Positions 10,092 to 17,904 of a stretch of 48,240 nucleotides of DNA are shown here, piece by piece; position 1 is the stretch's first letter, and each line of letters begins with the position of its first letter. The translations under genes were made by a program, and so were the position numbers. Source of the stretch: Betaproteobacteria bacterium (GTDB taxonomy: Bacteria; Pseudomonadota; Gammaproteobacteria; Burkholderiales; Burkholderiaceae_E); contig VGHA01000015.1 of assembly GCA_016868375.1 (NCBI GenBank), positions 1-48,240 of the forward strand, in the 5' to 3' direction. Under the pieces are notes generated by a model. It was not told the origin of the DNA, searched no databases, and saw only the letters and a list, made by a program, of their open reading frames with translations.

Positions 10092-10097
10092 ATTGTA
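10092..10097 (-). promoter_or_regulatory. Putative -10 element for trp leader-trpDC
   Basis: TACAAT on the minus strand, six bases before the leader-peptide ATG. No good -35 hexamer is found at 16-18 bases upstream (the sequence there is CGGTAG-like), so the promoter would be weak or activator-dependent. It lies between the end of the nitrile hydratase-like operon (stop at 10115) and trpD, which gives trpDC its own transcription start. Confidence 0.4.
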
Positions 10098-10114
10098 GCG
10101 CGTCCGCCAAGGCG

Positions 10115-10786
10115 CTACCGGCCGGGGGTCACCAGCCCGGTTCCGATCATCGAATCGCGGCTGATGATCTCAGCGAGCGCATCTTCGCCAAGATGGTCGG
10201 TTCCAGAGGGGCGCTCAGGAATGACCAGATAGCGGAGGTCGGCAGTGCTGTCGACCACCCGAATTTCGGTGTCGGCAGGAAGCGATACGCCGAATTCCTC
10301 AAGCACCACGCGGGGTTCCCGCACCACCCGCGCGCGGTATTCACGGCTCTTATACCAGGCAGGCGGGATGCCCAGGATCATTCTCGGGTAACACGAGCAC
10401 AGCGTGCACACGACAACATGGTGCACCCCGCTCCCGTTCTCGAGCACCTGGAGCGCTGGCGTGTTGGCGACATCGATGCCGAGCTGGGTGATGGCGGGCT
10501 TGGGATCGGAAAGCAGTTTCTCGCGGAATACAGGGTCGGTCCAGGCCTTGGCCACGATTCGGGAACCCATGGCGGGCGTGCGCGATTCCTGTTTTTCAAT
10601 CTGGCGCTGGACATCGGCAGCGCTGAAAACCCCGGCCTCGATCAGCAGCTCGCGCAGGGCCTGCTCGAGCAGGTGGAACTCGGTGACGGTGTCGTGGTCT
10701 TCGACGGGCGCATGCGGATGCGAGTGATCATCGTGGTCATGGTCATGATCATCATGATCGTGGTCATGGTCGTGCGCGGCAGTCAT
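10115..10786 (-). CDS. Nitrile hydratase alpha / thiocyanate hydrolase gamma-like subunit, His-rich N-terminus
   Basis: Protein of 223 residues with the metal-binding motif VCTLCSC (Cys127, Cys130, Cys132). The threonine in CTLCSC marks the cobalt type. The following PPAWYKSREYRARVVREPR is a nitrile hydratase alpha signature. Residues 5-25 are an unusual His/Asp stretch with ten histidines, plausibly a metal-loading tail. It is the last gene of a seven-gene operon and overlaps the preceding subunit by four bases. With the beta part split in two, the arrangement matches thiocyanate hydrolase (scnB-scnA-scnC order) or toyocamycin nitrile hydratase, so the substrate is open. Confidence 0.85.
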   Translation of the reverse strand: MTAAHDHDHDHDDHDHDHDDHSHPHAPVEDHDTVTEFHLLEQALRELLIEAGVFSAADVQRQIEKQESRTPAMGSRIVAKAWTDPVFREKLLSDPKPAITQLGIDVANTPALQVLENGSGVHHVVVCTLCSCYPRMILGIPPAWYKSREYRARVVREPRVVLEEFGVSLPADTEIRVVDSTADLRYLVIPERPSGTDHLGEDALAEIISRDSMIGTGLVTPGR

Positions 10787-11082
10787 TGACGATCTCCCAT
10801 GGCTGCGTCATCTGCGGGCGCCAGCCAGTGTTCATAAAGGTCTGCTTCCAGGGTGTCGCGGGGGAATGGGTAGTCGTCCCAGAGATCTGCCTGACGGAAG
10901 CGAACGCGATAAAGCCTTCGAAGTGGCAACCCCGGCTTGTGATATGCGAGGGTTTCGGGGTTCCGCCAAGCGCCCGCCTCGCTGACGACCTCGCCGACTT
11001 TTCCCTTGAGGTAGACCGGGGTGCGGCAATGGCCGAAGATGGCGTGATCCAGCACCCGAACCAGCATTCCATCGGTAAACAT
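10783..11082 (-). CDS. Nitrile hydratase beta C-terminal-domain-like subunit (thiocyanate hydrolase alpha-like)
   Basis: A 99-residue protein equal to the C-terminal SH3-like barrel of nitrile hydratase beta. Typical features are F-x-D-G-M-x-V near the N-terminus, the GHCRTPVYLKGKVGEVV segment, the Y-H-K-P-G-L-P-x-R-x-L-Y-R-V-R-F strand and the final L-x-x-D-L-Y-E-H-W-L. In standard nitrile hydratase this is the second half of one ~220-residue chain; here it is a separate gene. It starts two bases after the preceding subunit and overlaps the alpha-type gene by four bases, implying coupled translation and complex assembly. Confidence 0.85.
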   Translation of the reverse strand: MFTDGMLVRVLDHAIFGHCRTPVYLKGKVGEVVSEAGAWRNPETLAYHKPGLPLRRLYRVRFRQADLWDDYPFPRDTLEADLYEHWLAPADDAAMGDRQ

Positions 11083-11084
11083 GA

Positions 11085-11435
11085 TTACTGCCCCTCGGCT
11101 GCGCGGCGCTCGCGGATGACCTGCAGTCGCGCCTCGATCTGCGCATCGGTGAGAACCGACTGCTCAACCAGCAACTGGCGGATCGCCTTGAGCCACCGGT
11201 CGTAGTAGGGCAGATTTTCATAATCGAGCTTCGAATAGTTCTCGACCGCGCGACGAAGCGCATCGACCTTGAATGCAGCGCATCCAGGGTGCGTGAGCAG
11301 CATCAGCATGGCATCCACCCGCATCTCGAACAGGGTGCGGGGATGCTCGTGCCGATCGATCAGGCCCAGCTCGAGCCCGCCCAGATCATGCTGGCGACGG
11401 GAAGCTTCTCCGGTGATGGGGTCCTGTGAAGTCAT
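11085..11435 (-). CDS. Nitrile hydratase beta N-terminal-domain-like subunit (thiocyanate hydrolase beta-like)
   Basis: A 116-residue protein corresponding to the N-terminal helical half of nitrile hydratase beta. It carries HDLGGLELG near the N-terminus, then FEMRVDAML, LRRAVENY and YYDRWLKAIRQLLVEQSVLT, which parallels the beta-subunit YYEHWL...LLVEKGVLT region. Nitrile hydratase activator proteins (P14K type) share this fold, so an accessory role is an alternative. The separate C-terminal half next door favours a structural subunit. Its ATG overlaps the stop of the ABC ATPase by four bases. Confidence 0.78.
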   Translation of the reverse strand: MTSQDPITGEASRRQHDLGGLELGLIDRHEHPRTLFEMRVDAMLMLLTHPGCAAFKVDALRRAVENYSKLDYENLPYYDRWLKAIRQLLVEQSVLTDAQIEARLQVIRERRAAEGQ

Positions 11436-12535
11436 GCGACGTTCTCCTGAAAGATCAGACAGTGCTCATCCGGCAGCCGTACCGCCACCGTGTCGCCACG
11501 GCCCATGGTCAGCCCGTCAGCAGGCAGATCAGCGCTGAGCGTGATCGGTGACGATCCCGGGCCAGGCGGCTGAGCGTGAAGGAGCACCTCGGCAAGCGCG
11601 CCACGATAAATCAGATCGCCGACCTTTGCAGAAAATTCGCCGCGCGCCGTATCAGGTTCGGCGGAGCGCACCTGCACATGCTCGGGACGGATCGCAAGCT
11701 GCGCGGCATCGCCGGGAGCCGGCGCGCGAGCGGGATCTGCAGGTTGGGCGTACAGTCGGGTACCGAGCGGCGTATCGATACCTGCGCGCCAGCCCTGGCT
11801 GCCGATTCTGGCGGCGACAAAGTTCGCGCGTCCAAGAAAGGCCATGACATCAGCCCGCGGCGGTCTGCGATACAGCGCTGCTGGCGTATCGATTGCCGCA
11901 ATCTGGCCCGCGAACATCACCGCCACCCGGTTCGATAGCGACAGCGCCTCTTCCTGGTCGTGGGTCACGATCAGGGTGGTAATGCCAAGCTCGCGCTGCA
12001 GACGCTTGAGCTCAACCTGCATGCCGTCACGCAGCTTGCGGTCCAGCGCGCCGAGCGGCTCATCGAGCAGCAGCACATCCGGTTGAATGACGATCGCCCG
12101 GGCAAGTGCCACCCGCTGGCGCTGCCCGCCCGACAGCTGCGTGGGCAGTCGCGACTCGAAGCCTGCCAGTTCGACTCGCGCCAGGGCCTCGGAGACCGCC
12201 ACAGCGATCTCGGCGCGAGGACGGCTGCGCATTCGCAGGCCATAGCCCACATTCTCGGCAACGGTCATGTGCGGAAACAGCGCGTAGTCCTGAAACACCA
12301 GCCCGACCTTGCGCCGATAGGGCGGCAGCGCGTCCACTGCCCGCCCATCAAAACGCACCTGCCCGCGGTCCGCGTGCACGAACCCCGCTACCGCGCGCAA
12401 GGTGGTGGTCTTGCCGCATCCAGAGGGCCCCAACAGCGCGACACACTCGCCGTCAGCGAGTTCAAGCGATACGCCGTTCAGCACCGGATTGCTGCCCAGC
12501 TTGAGATGGAGATCATCGATCTGAACGCTTGCCAC
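11432..12535 (-). CDS. ABC transporter ATP-binding protein, PotA-like
   Basis: ATPase of 367 residues. Walker A is GPSGCGKTTT, the ABC signature LSGGQRQRVALARA and Walker B VLLLDEPLGALD, followed by a TOBE-type C-terminal domain with IRPEHV. I place the start at GTG 12535, because AAGGAGG sits ideally five bases before it and the protein then begins at the first conserved strand. The longer upstream frame runs back into the permease gene and is not protein-like. It energises the PotABCD-type importer encoded just upstream and is translationally coupled to the enzyme subunits downstream. Confidence 0.92.
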   Translation of the reverse strand: MASVQIDDLHLKLGSNPVLNGVSLELADGECVALLGPSGCGKTTTLRAVAGFVHADRGQVRFDGRAVDALPPYRRKVGLVFQDYALFPHMTVAENVGYGLRMRSRPRAEIAVAVSEALARVELAGFESRLPTQLSGGQRQRVALARAIVIQPDVLLLDEPLGALDRKLRDGMQVELKRLQRELGITTLIVTHDQEEALSLSNRVAVMFAGQIAAIDTPAALYRRPPRADVMAFLGRANFVAARIGSQGWRAGIDTPLGTRLYAQPADPARAPAPGDAAQLAIRPEHVQVRSAEPDTARGEFSAKVGDLIYRGALAEVLLHAQPPGPGSSPITLSADLPADGLTMGRGDTVAVRLPDEHCLIFQENVA

Positions 12536-13358
12536 CCGGGCCTCCTTCTGATGCCACTGACAGAGAGATGATCGACCAGCGGCGTTCGGCCCAGACGATG
12601 ATGAGGCTGAGCAAAATCGTGTAAAGCGTAGAAAACGCGGCGGGCGTCGGATCAAAGTTCTGGCTGATGTAGTTGAACACTTCGATTGGCAGAACAGTGA
12701 GCGCGCCCCGGACCAGAAATATGCTGATGGGATAGTTGTCAAAGCTGATCAGGAATGCGAACAGAAAGCCGCTGATGAGGCCGGGCTTCATCTGTGGCAG
12801 GGTTACTGTGAAAAAGGCGATAAGCGGACGAGCACCGAGACTCGCCGCAGCCTCTTCCAGAGACGGGTTGGACAGCGCAAGCGAGGCAACCAGCGTGCGC
12901 ACTGGATACGCAATCACCAGCACCAGGTGCCCAATCAACAGGCTGTACCAGGTAAACGAAATGCCCAGCCAGATGAAGAACTGAATCAGCGCGATGCCCA
13001 GAGCAACGATGGGCACGGCAACCGGTGAGGTAATGAATGCGCCGACAAGCGCCTTGCCCGGAAGCGGCAGGCGAACCAGACACAGTGCAATACCCACCGC
13101 AAGGAGCGTGGCGATCACACCTGCACATGAGGCAATCAACAGGCTGTACAGCACGGCCGCGCCCACCCGGTGAATTTCGCCGATATGCGCATACCAGCGC
13201 AGCGACCATCCCGATGGCGGGAACTCGATCAACTCACCCGCCCCAAAGCTCACCACCGTGGTGAACAACACCGGAAACAGCAGGAACAGCATTGCGACCC
13301 AACCAGCGATCGCGATCCCCCGATCGAGCGGATTTGCGATGGCGTCAGACCTGCGCAC
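12513..13358 (-). CDS. ABC transporter permease, PotC-like
   Basis: Integral membrane protein of about 281 residues with six predicted helices and the EAA loop LEEAAASLGARPLIAFFTVTLP that contacts the ATPase. It resembles PotC/YdcV permeases of spermidine/putrescine-type importers. The start is set at GTG 13358, preceded by AAGGT with a five-base gap; a TTG at 13376 is less likely. The gene overlaps the other permease by 14 bases and the ATPase by 23 bases, so the operon is very compact. Confidence 0.88.
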   Translation of the reverse strand: MRRSDAIANPLDRGIAIAGWVAMLFLLFPVLFTTVVSFGAGELIEFPPSGWSLRWYAHIGEIHRVGAAVLYSLLIASCAGVIATLLAVGIALCLVRLPLPGKALVGAFITSPVAVPIVALGIALIQFFIWLGISFTWYSLLIGHLVLVIAYPVRTLVASLALSNPSLEEAAASLGARPLIAFFTVTLPQMKPGLISGFLFAFLISFDNYPISIFLVRGALTVLPIEVFNYISQNFDPTPAAFSTLYTILLSLIIVWAERRWSIISLSVASEGGPGGKRSDR

Positions 13359-14229
13359 GGAACACCTTGCGAACAATCAGCGTGAAGGCCACAACGATTA
13401 CAAACGTGATCACCACCAGCGCAATCACGATGGCCGATCCGAATGGAAAGGCAAGCTGCACCAGGAACTGCTCGGCAGCCACCTGAGAAATCATCGCAGT
13501 GGCTGGCGACCCCAGCATGAGCGGCGTCACAAACGCGCTCATGCTGAGCGCAAAGGTAAGCACCACGCCGCCGAACACGCCTGGCATCGAGAGCGGCCAG
13601 ATCACATCCCGGATCACCCGCCACGGCGTTGCGCCCAGGCTTGCAGCGGAGTCGGACAGCGATGGCGGGATCCGTAGCAGCGCCGCGAAGATCGGCAGCG
13701 TCATGAACGGGATCGCGTAGTGAACCAGCGCAACGATGGTGGCACCCTCGCTGTAGACCATGCGAAGCGGCGCTTTCAGCACACCCAGCGCAATCAGCAA
13801 TTGATTGACAGGTCCAGCGTCAGCGAGCGTCACCAGCCAACCGTAGTTACGCACGATGAGGCTGGACGCGAGCGATACAAATAGCGCAATGAGGAATGCC
13901 GTGCGGATGGTGCGTCCGGCTCGAACCAGGTAGAGCGCAAGCGGAAACGAGATCAGAAGCGTCCAGAGCGTGACCCAGCCGGAGATTCTCAGCGTGCGCG
14001 CCAGCGCGCGACGAACCCGACCGCTTGAGGCCAGGCGCTCATAGTGCTCAAAGCTGATGCCAAGCCCGCCCGCTGTGCCCGAGGCAGGCAGCAGGCTTTC
14101 CGCCAGCATTCGAATGAACGGGATCGCGTAAAACGCGATCAGCAATACCGCGGCCGGCCCGAGCAGGCAGGCAATTGCCAGCCGCTGTCCGGGACGCTGC
14201 CGCGGCATTGCGACAGCTTCGGTAACCAC
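13345..14229 (-). CDS. ABC transporter permease, PotB-like
   Basis: Integral membrane protein of 294 residues, PotB/YdcU type, with an N-terminal helix (IACLLGPAAVLLIAFYAIPF), a periplasmic segment, five more helices and the coupling loop SDSAASLGATPWRVIRDVIWP. Annotated from GTG 14229; an ATG at 14208 (MPRQRPG) is about equally likely, since neither has a clear ribosome site. It follows the solute-binding protein gene by 14 bases. Confidence 0.88.
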   Translation of the reverse strand: MVTEAVAMPRQRPGQRLAIACLLGPAAVLLIAFYAIPFIRMLAESLLPASGTAGGLGISFEHYERLASSGRVRRALARTLRISGWVTLWTLLISFPLALYLVRAGRTIRTAFLIALFVSLASSLIVRNYGWLVTLADAGPVNQLLIALGVLKAPLRMVYSEGATIVALVHYAIPFMTLPIFAALLRIPPSLSDSAASLGATPWRVIRDVIWPLSMPGVFGGVVLTFALSMSAFVTPLMLGSPATAMISQVAAEQFLVQLAFPFGSAIVIALVVITFVIVVAFTLIVRKVFRAQV

Positions 14230-14243
14230 GCGCCAGGCGCTCG

Positions 14244-15299
14244 TCAGCCGAACACGTTATTCCACATCTCGGTGAGCTTGGCGCGGTTCTTGGACAGGAA
14301 CTTCCAGTCGGCGTAGAGGATGTTGTCACCAGGCCCAAGGAGTTCGCGCGTGCGCTCGGAGGGATTGACCTCGCGATGCGCTGAGCGCGCGCGCAGGACG
14401 CTGTCGATTTTCGATTGGAACTCTTTCGACAGGCTCATGTTGACGTACACCTCGGCGAGTTCGATGTTCTTCGCCTTGGCCGGCATATTCAGGCCCACCA
14501 CCTCGCCATGCAGCCCTTCGCGCAGGGTGGTCGCAGGCGCAATCGGTGCGCCTTTGTCGAGTACCGGGTTGATGAAGATGCCGTAGAACGGCACCAGAGG
14601 CACCTGCCCCGACTGCAGCATCTGAATGGCCTGAGGTGCTCCGGTGTAGGCAACCGCACCCGCGTCCTTCAGCTTGGCCAGGTGCCGCATGCCCGCGTCA
14701 AGATCGTACTGGGCATCTTTCATGGGCTTGCCGGTTGCAATCTGGGTAGCCGTGGTCACCATCCGAACGCCACTGTTCCAGGTGATGGGCGGAATGGCGA
14801 TACGACGCGCATTCGATGCATCCCACATTTCGGCCCATGCGGCTGGACGAGTCTTCTGCGCATTGGTGTTGTAGTAAAGCGTGTGCACCGCATCGATGAC
14901 GCCGGCCGAGAAGTCTTCGGCGAGGCGAAACGCCGGGCGCAGCATTGCCATGTTGGCGATGTTCTTCGAATTGTGCGCACGCAGCAGCCCCTCTTCGGCA
15001 GCGAGGAACACGCCGGCCTCGGAGAACTGCATGAGGTCGGGCGGATTGTCGCGCTGTGTCTTCAACATGGCGAGCATGTTGGCGGTAACGGATTGCTGCA
15101 CATTGACCTTGGCGCCGGTGGCCTTCTCGAAGGCGGGGTGCAGTTCATCAATCCAGAGCTTGGCGAGCAATCCCTGGTTCAACACGACGTTGAGTTGACC
15201 CGATGCCTTGGCCGGGCTCGCCACCCAGGGTGCCGCGAGGCCCACTGCTGCGGACCGCAACACAGCGCGGCGCGATGAGGATGGATTCATATTCAACAT
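14244..15299 (-). CDS. Periplasmic solute-binding protein, PotD-like, with twin-arginine-type signal
   Basis: Extracellular solute-binding protein family 1, about 351 residues. The N-terminus has SSRRAVLRSAAVGLAAPW followed by an alanine-rich cleavage region, which reads as a Tat-type signal. The body (NVVLNQGLLAKLWIDELHPAFEKATG and later SGQVPLVPFYG) is like polyamine, iron or thiosulfate-type binding proteins; no ligand can be named. ATG 15299 has GGAG three bases upstream; ATG 15290 has it 12 upstream, so the exact start is uncertain. It is the first gene of the seven-gene importer/nitrile hydratase-like operon. Confidence 0.88.
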   Translation of the reverse strand: MLNMNPSSSRRAVLRSAAVGLAAPWVASPAKASGQLNVVLNQGLLAKLWIDELHPAFEKATGAKVNVQQSVTANMLAMLKTQRDNPPDLMQFSEAGVFLAAEEGLLRAHNSKNIANMAMLRPAFRLAEDFSAGVIDAVHTLYYNTNAQKTRPAAWAEMWDASNARRIAIPPITWNSGVRMVTTATQIATGKPMKDAQYDLDAGMRHLAKLKDAGAVAYTGAPQAIQMLQSGQVPLVPFYGIFINPVLDKGAPIAPATTLREGLHGEVVGLNMPAKAKNIELAEVYVNMSLSKEFQSKIDSVLRARSAHREVNPSERTRELLGPGDNILYADWKFLSKNRAKLTEMWNNVFG

Positions 15300-15375
15300 A
15301 GTCTCCGGTAAGAATTTGGATTTCAGATACGATCGACGGCGGAATTCTTGCTGTGCCTGACCTTGGGAGTCAATG

Positions 15376-15805
15376 ATGACCGCCATTGCATCACGGATGC
15401 TTGCACCAATCGGTGGCCTGCTGATAGGCCTCGCCGCTTCATTGGCACCCGTTGCGGCGCTTGCATGATCTGTGGATCGCGGTCAGCCTGTTGGCTGGCG
15501 GCGCGTGGCTGTGGTGGCGCCGCGCCCGGCCATTCACCGTAAACATTGCCGCAATCGCGATCGTGGCGGCTGCCGGCTCGATACATGGACAGATCGCCGC
15601 CGAGTCGATCGAGACGGCCAGCACAACGATTCTGTCGGCCTATTGGACTGGCATCCTGATGACCCAGGCTGCCCTGGGCGGCGCGGTGCTAATTGGCCTG
15701 CGGGCACTCAGTGCAGCGCGGCAACCCATCGCCGACCGGCTGCGCCTCGCAGGAGCCGCCGTATCGGCCGGCACAGCCGTGGTCGTACTGCTGGGTGCAG
15801 CGTAG
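15376..15805 (+). CDS. Small hypothetical membrane protein, possibly frameshifted
   Basis: Two short frames abut. The first starts at ATG 15376 and encodes 30 residues like a signal or membrane segment (APIGGLLIGLAASLAPVAAL), ending at TGA 15466. The second is open in the next frame to 15805 and encodes three further hydrophobic segments: LWIAVSLLAGGAWLWW, an Ala/Ile-rich one, and a C-terminal Val/Leu one. The second frame has only a TTG (15452) for a start. Together they read like one small membrane protein interrupted by a one-base frameshift near 15455-15466. I do not recognise the family. It is divergent from the importer operon. Confidence 0.35.
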
Positions 15806-15820
15806 GGCCTGCCAGGCTGG

Positions 15821-16705
15821 TCAGGCACGCACTCGCGCTCGGGCCTCGACCGCCACCTCGCCAACGTTATTGGTTGACCACAACGCGAACTCACCGTCTG
15901 CGTTGGGCTCATCGGCGTGAAGCGCAAACGGCGTGATGTCGAATGTCGGGCGTTTGGCGCGGAAATCGAACCGCTCGATGGTGGCCCCTGGCGCCACCGT
16001 TGTCTCGATAAATCCGAGCAGCAGGCTGGCAATCAAAGGCCCATGCACCACCAACCCCGGGTAGCCTTCAACCGATTGGGCGTACTCACGATCGTAGTGA
16101 ATGCGATGCCCGTTGAACGTGGCTGCCGAGAAGCGAAACAGCATCACCGGATCAGGCGTCACCGTCTGGTGAAATTTGCCGGTTTTCTCTGCGCTGACGG
16201 AACCTGCCAGGGCACGCTCGGCCAGACGCGCAAGCGCGCTCACCTCGTCCGGGCCTGCGTCTCCGCGGTACACCAGATCCTGGTCTTCCTCGGCAATCAA
16301 CCGGCCGCGCGCCTCCAAACGGTGGGACAGCGTCACAAAAACCATCGTGCCGCTGCGCCCCGACTTTTCTTCGGCCGAGCGGATCGTGCTGGACCGGGTG
16401 ACCTGATCGCCCACCTGAAAGCGCTCATGCCAGACCAGCCGACTACCCGCCCACATCCGGCGCGGCTGAGTGGTGGGCGGTAGAAAGTCGCCAGTGCGAG
16501 CAGGATGGCCATCGCGGCCGAGCGCCGACTGCGCAGCGATTGGCGCAAACAGCATCCAGTGCCACCCCGCGGGAAGACGCTGTCCGCTCTGCGCGTTCAA
16601 CTGCTCGGGCCGCTCGAAGGTAGCAGCCAACCAGCGCACCACCCGCGCATCGAGCGTTTCGACCTCGGCGCGCGAACGGCCGATGTAGGACGAGAAATCG
16701 GCCAT
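15821..16705 (-). CDS. MaoC-like hydratase, mesaconyl-CoA (C4) / 3-methylfumaryl-CoA hydratase type
   Basis: Protein of 294 residues with a double hot-dog architecture. The N-terminal half is FAS1-like (WHWMLFAPIAAQSALGRDGHP). The C-terminal MaoC-like half carries RFSAATFNGHRIHYDREYA, containing the hydratase N-x-x-R/H-x-H-Y-D pattern, and HGPLIASLLL. This family includes the Chloroflexus mesaconyl-C4-CoA hydratase. I start it at ATG 16705, eight bases after the upstream gene; the longer frame overlaps that gene and is not protein-like. Last gene of the acyl-CoA operon; the natural substrate is unknown. Confidence 0.8.
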   Translation of the reverse strand: MADFSSYIGRSRAEVETLDARVVRWLAATFERPEQLNAQSGQRLPAGWHWMLFAPIAAQSALGRDGHPARTGDFLPPTTQPRRMWAGSRLVWHERFQVGDQVTRSSTIRSAEEKSGRSGTMVFVTLSHRLEARGRLIAEEDQDLVYRGDAGPDEVSALARLAERALAGSVSAEKTGKFHQTVTPDPVMLFRFSAATFNGHRIHYDREYAQSVEGYPGLVVHGPLIASLLLGFIETTVAPGATIERFDFRAKRPTFDITPFALHADEPNADGEFALWSTNNVGEVAVEARARVRA

Positions 16706-16713
16706 CAGCGAGA

Positions 16714-17877
16714 TCAGTACGAACGCGGCATGCCAAGCACATGCTCGGCAAGGTAAGAAAGAATCATGTTGGTGGAGATGGGCGCAACCTGGTACAGACG
16801 CGTTTCGCGGAACTTCCGCTCGACGTCGTACTCGGCCGCGAAACCAAAACCACCATGCGTCTGCAGGCACGCGTTGGCGGCTTCCCACGAGGCGTCCGCG
16901 GCCAGAAGCTTCGACATATTGGACTCGGCGCCGCAGGGCTCGCCTGAGTCGAACAGTTCCGCCGCGCGATAACGCATCAGGCTTGCAGCCTCGACGCTGG
17001 CATAGGACTTGGCGATCGGGAACTGCACCCCCTGGTTCTTGCCAATCGGGCGTTCAAATACGATTCGCTCGCTGGCATAGCGGCTGGCTTTCTCAACAAA
17101 CCAGTAGCCATCGCCAATACACTCTGCAGCAATCAGGATCCGCTCGGCGTTCAGCCCGTCCAGAATGTACTTGAGGCCCTTGCCTTCTTCACCGATCCGG
17201 TTTTCAACCGGAATTTCCAGGTTGTCGATGAAGAGCTCGTTGGTTTCATGGTTGACCATATTGCGGATCGGGCGCAATTCAATGCCCTTGCCAATGGCTT
17301 GGCGCAGATCGACCAGGAATACCGACAGTCCCTCGGAGCGCTTCTTGACTTCCGCAAGCGGCGTGGTGCGCGCGAGCAGCAGCAGATAGTCAGAGTGCTG
17401 AACCCGTGAGGTCCAGACTTTCTGGCCGTTGACCACGTAGCGGTCACCCTTCAACTCGGCGAAGGTCTTGAGGCGGGTGGTGTCGGACCCGGTGGTGGGC
17501 TCGGTAACCGCCATGGACTGCATGCGAAGCTTGCCCGAAGCAATGGCCGGGAGGATGCGCTTTTTCTGCTCTTCAGACCCGTGCCGCAGTACGCAGCCCA
17601 TGACATACATCTGCCCATGACACGCGCCCGAGTTGCCGCCGGCGCGATTGATCTCTTCCATGATCACTGACGCTTCAGTCAGCGACAGGCCCGAGCCGCC
17701 GTATTCCTCGGGGATCAGCGCGCCCATCCAACCTGCGTCTGTCAACGCGGTCACGAACGCCTCAGGAAACGCCCGGGCCTCGTCGACCTCCTGCCAGTAC
17801 CGGGAATCAAATTGTTGGACGACGGCGCGAACGCCGTCACGGATGCTCTGATGGGGATCGTTGGCTCGGCTGACCAT
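16714..17877 (-). CDS. Acyl-CoA dehydrogenase
   Basis: FAD-dependent dehydrogenase of 387 residues. Typical segments are IPEEYGGSGLSLTEASVIMEE, MQSMAVTEPTTGSDTTRL (substrate and FAD contact), and near the C-terminus LQTHGGFGFAAEYDVERKFRE. GAGG lies about seven bases before ATG. It lies between the deacetylase-like gene and the MaoC hydratase, forming dehydrogenation then hydration steps of an acyl-CoA route. The chain length or branching of the substrate cannot be read from sequence. Confidence 0.92.
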   Translation of the reverse strand: MVSRANDPHQSIRDGVRAVVQQFDSRYWQEVDEARAFPEAFVTALTDAGWMGALIPEEYGGSGLSLTEASVIMEEINRAGGNSGACHGQMYVMGCVLRHGSEEQKKRILPAIASGKLRMQSMAVTEPTTGSDTTRLKTFAELKGDRYVVNGQKVWTSRVQHSDYLLLLARTTPLAEVKKRSEGLSVFLVDLRQAIGKGIELRPIRNMVNHETNELFIDNLEIPVENRIGEEGKGLKYILDGLNAERILIAAECIGDGYWFVEKASRYASERIVFERPIGKNQGVQFPIAKSYASVEAASLMRYRAAELFDSGEPCGAESNMSKLLAADASWEAANACLQTHGGFGFAAEYDVERKFRETRLYQVAPISTNMILSYLAEHVLGMPRSY

Positions 17878-17904
17878 GTGAGGGACCTCTGAAAGAAACT
17901 GTGT

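Noticed and set aside
10193-10789. 198-codon plus-strand frame opposite the nitrile hydratase alpha-like gene
   Set aside because: Antisense shadow; its hydrophobic Met/Val/Ile tail is only the reverse reading of the His/Asp repeat.
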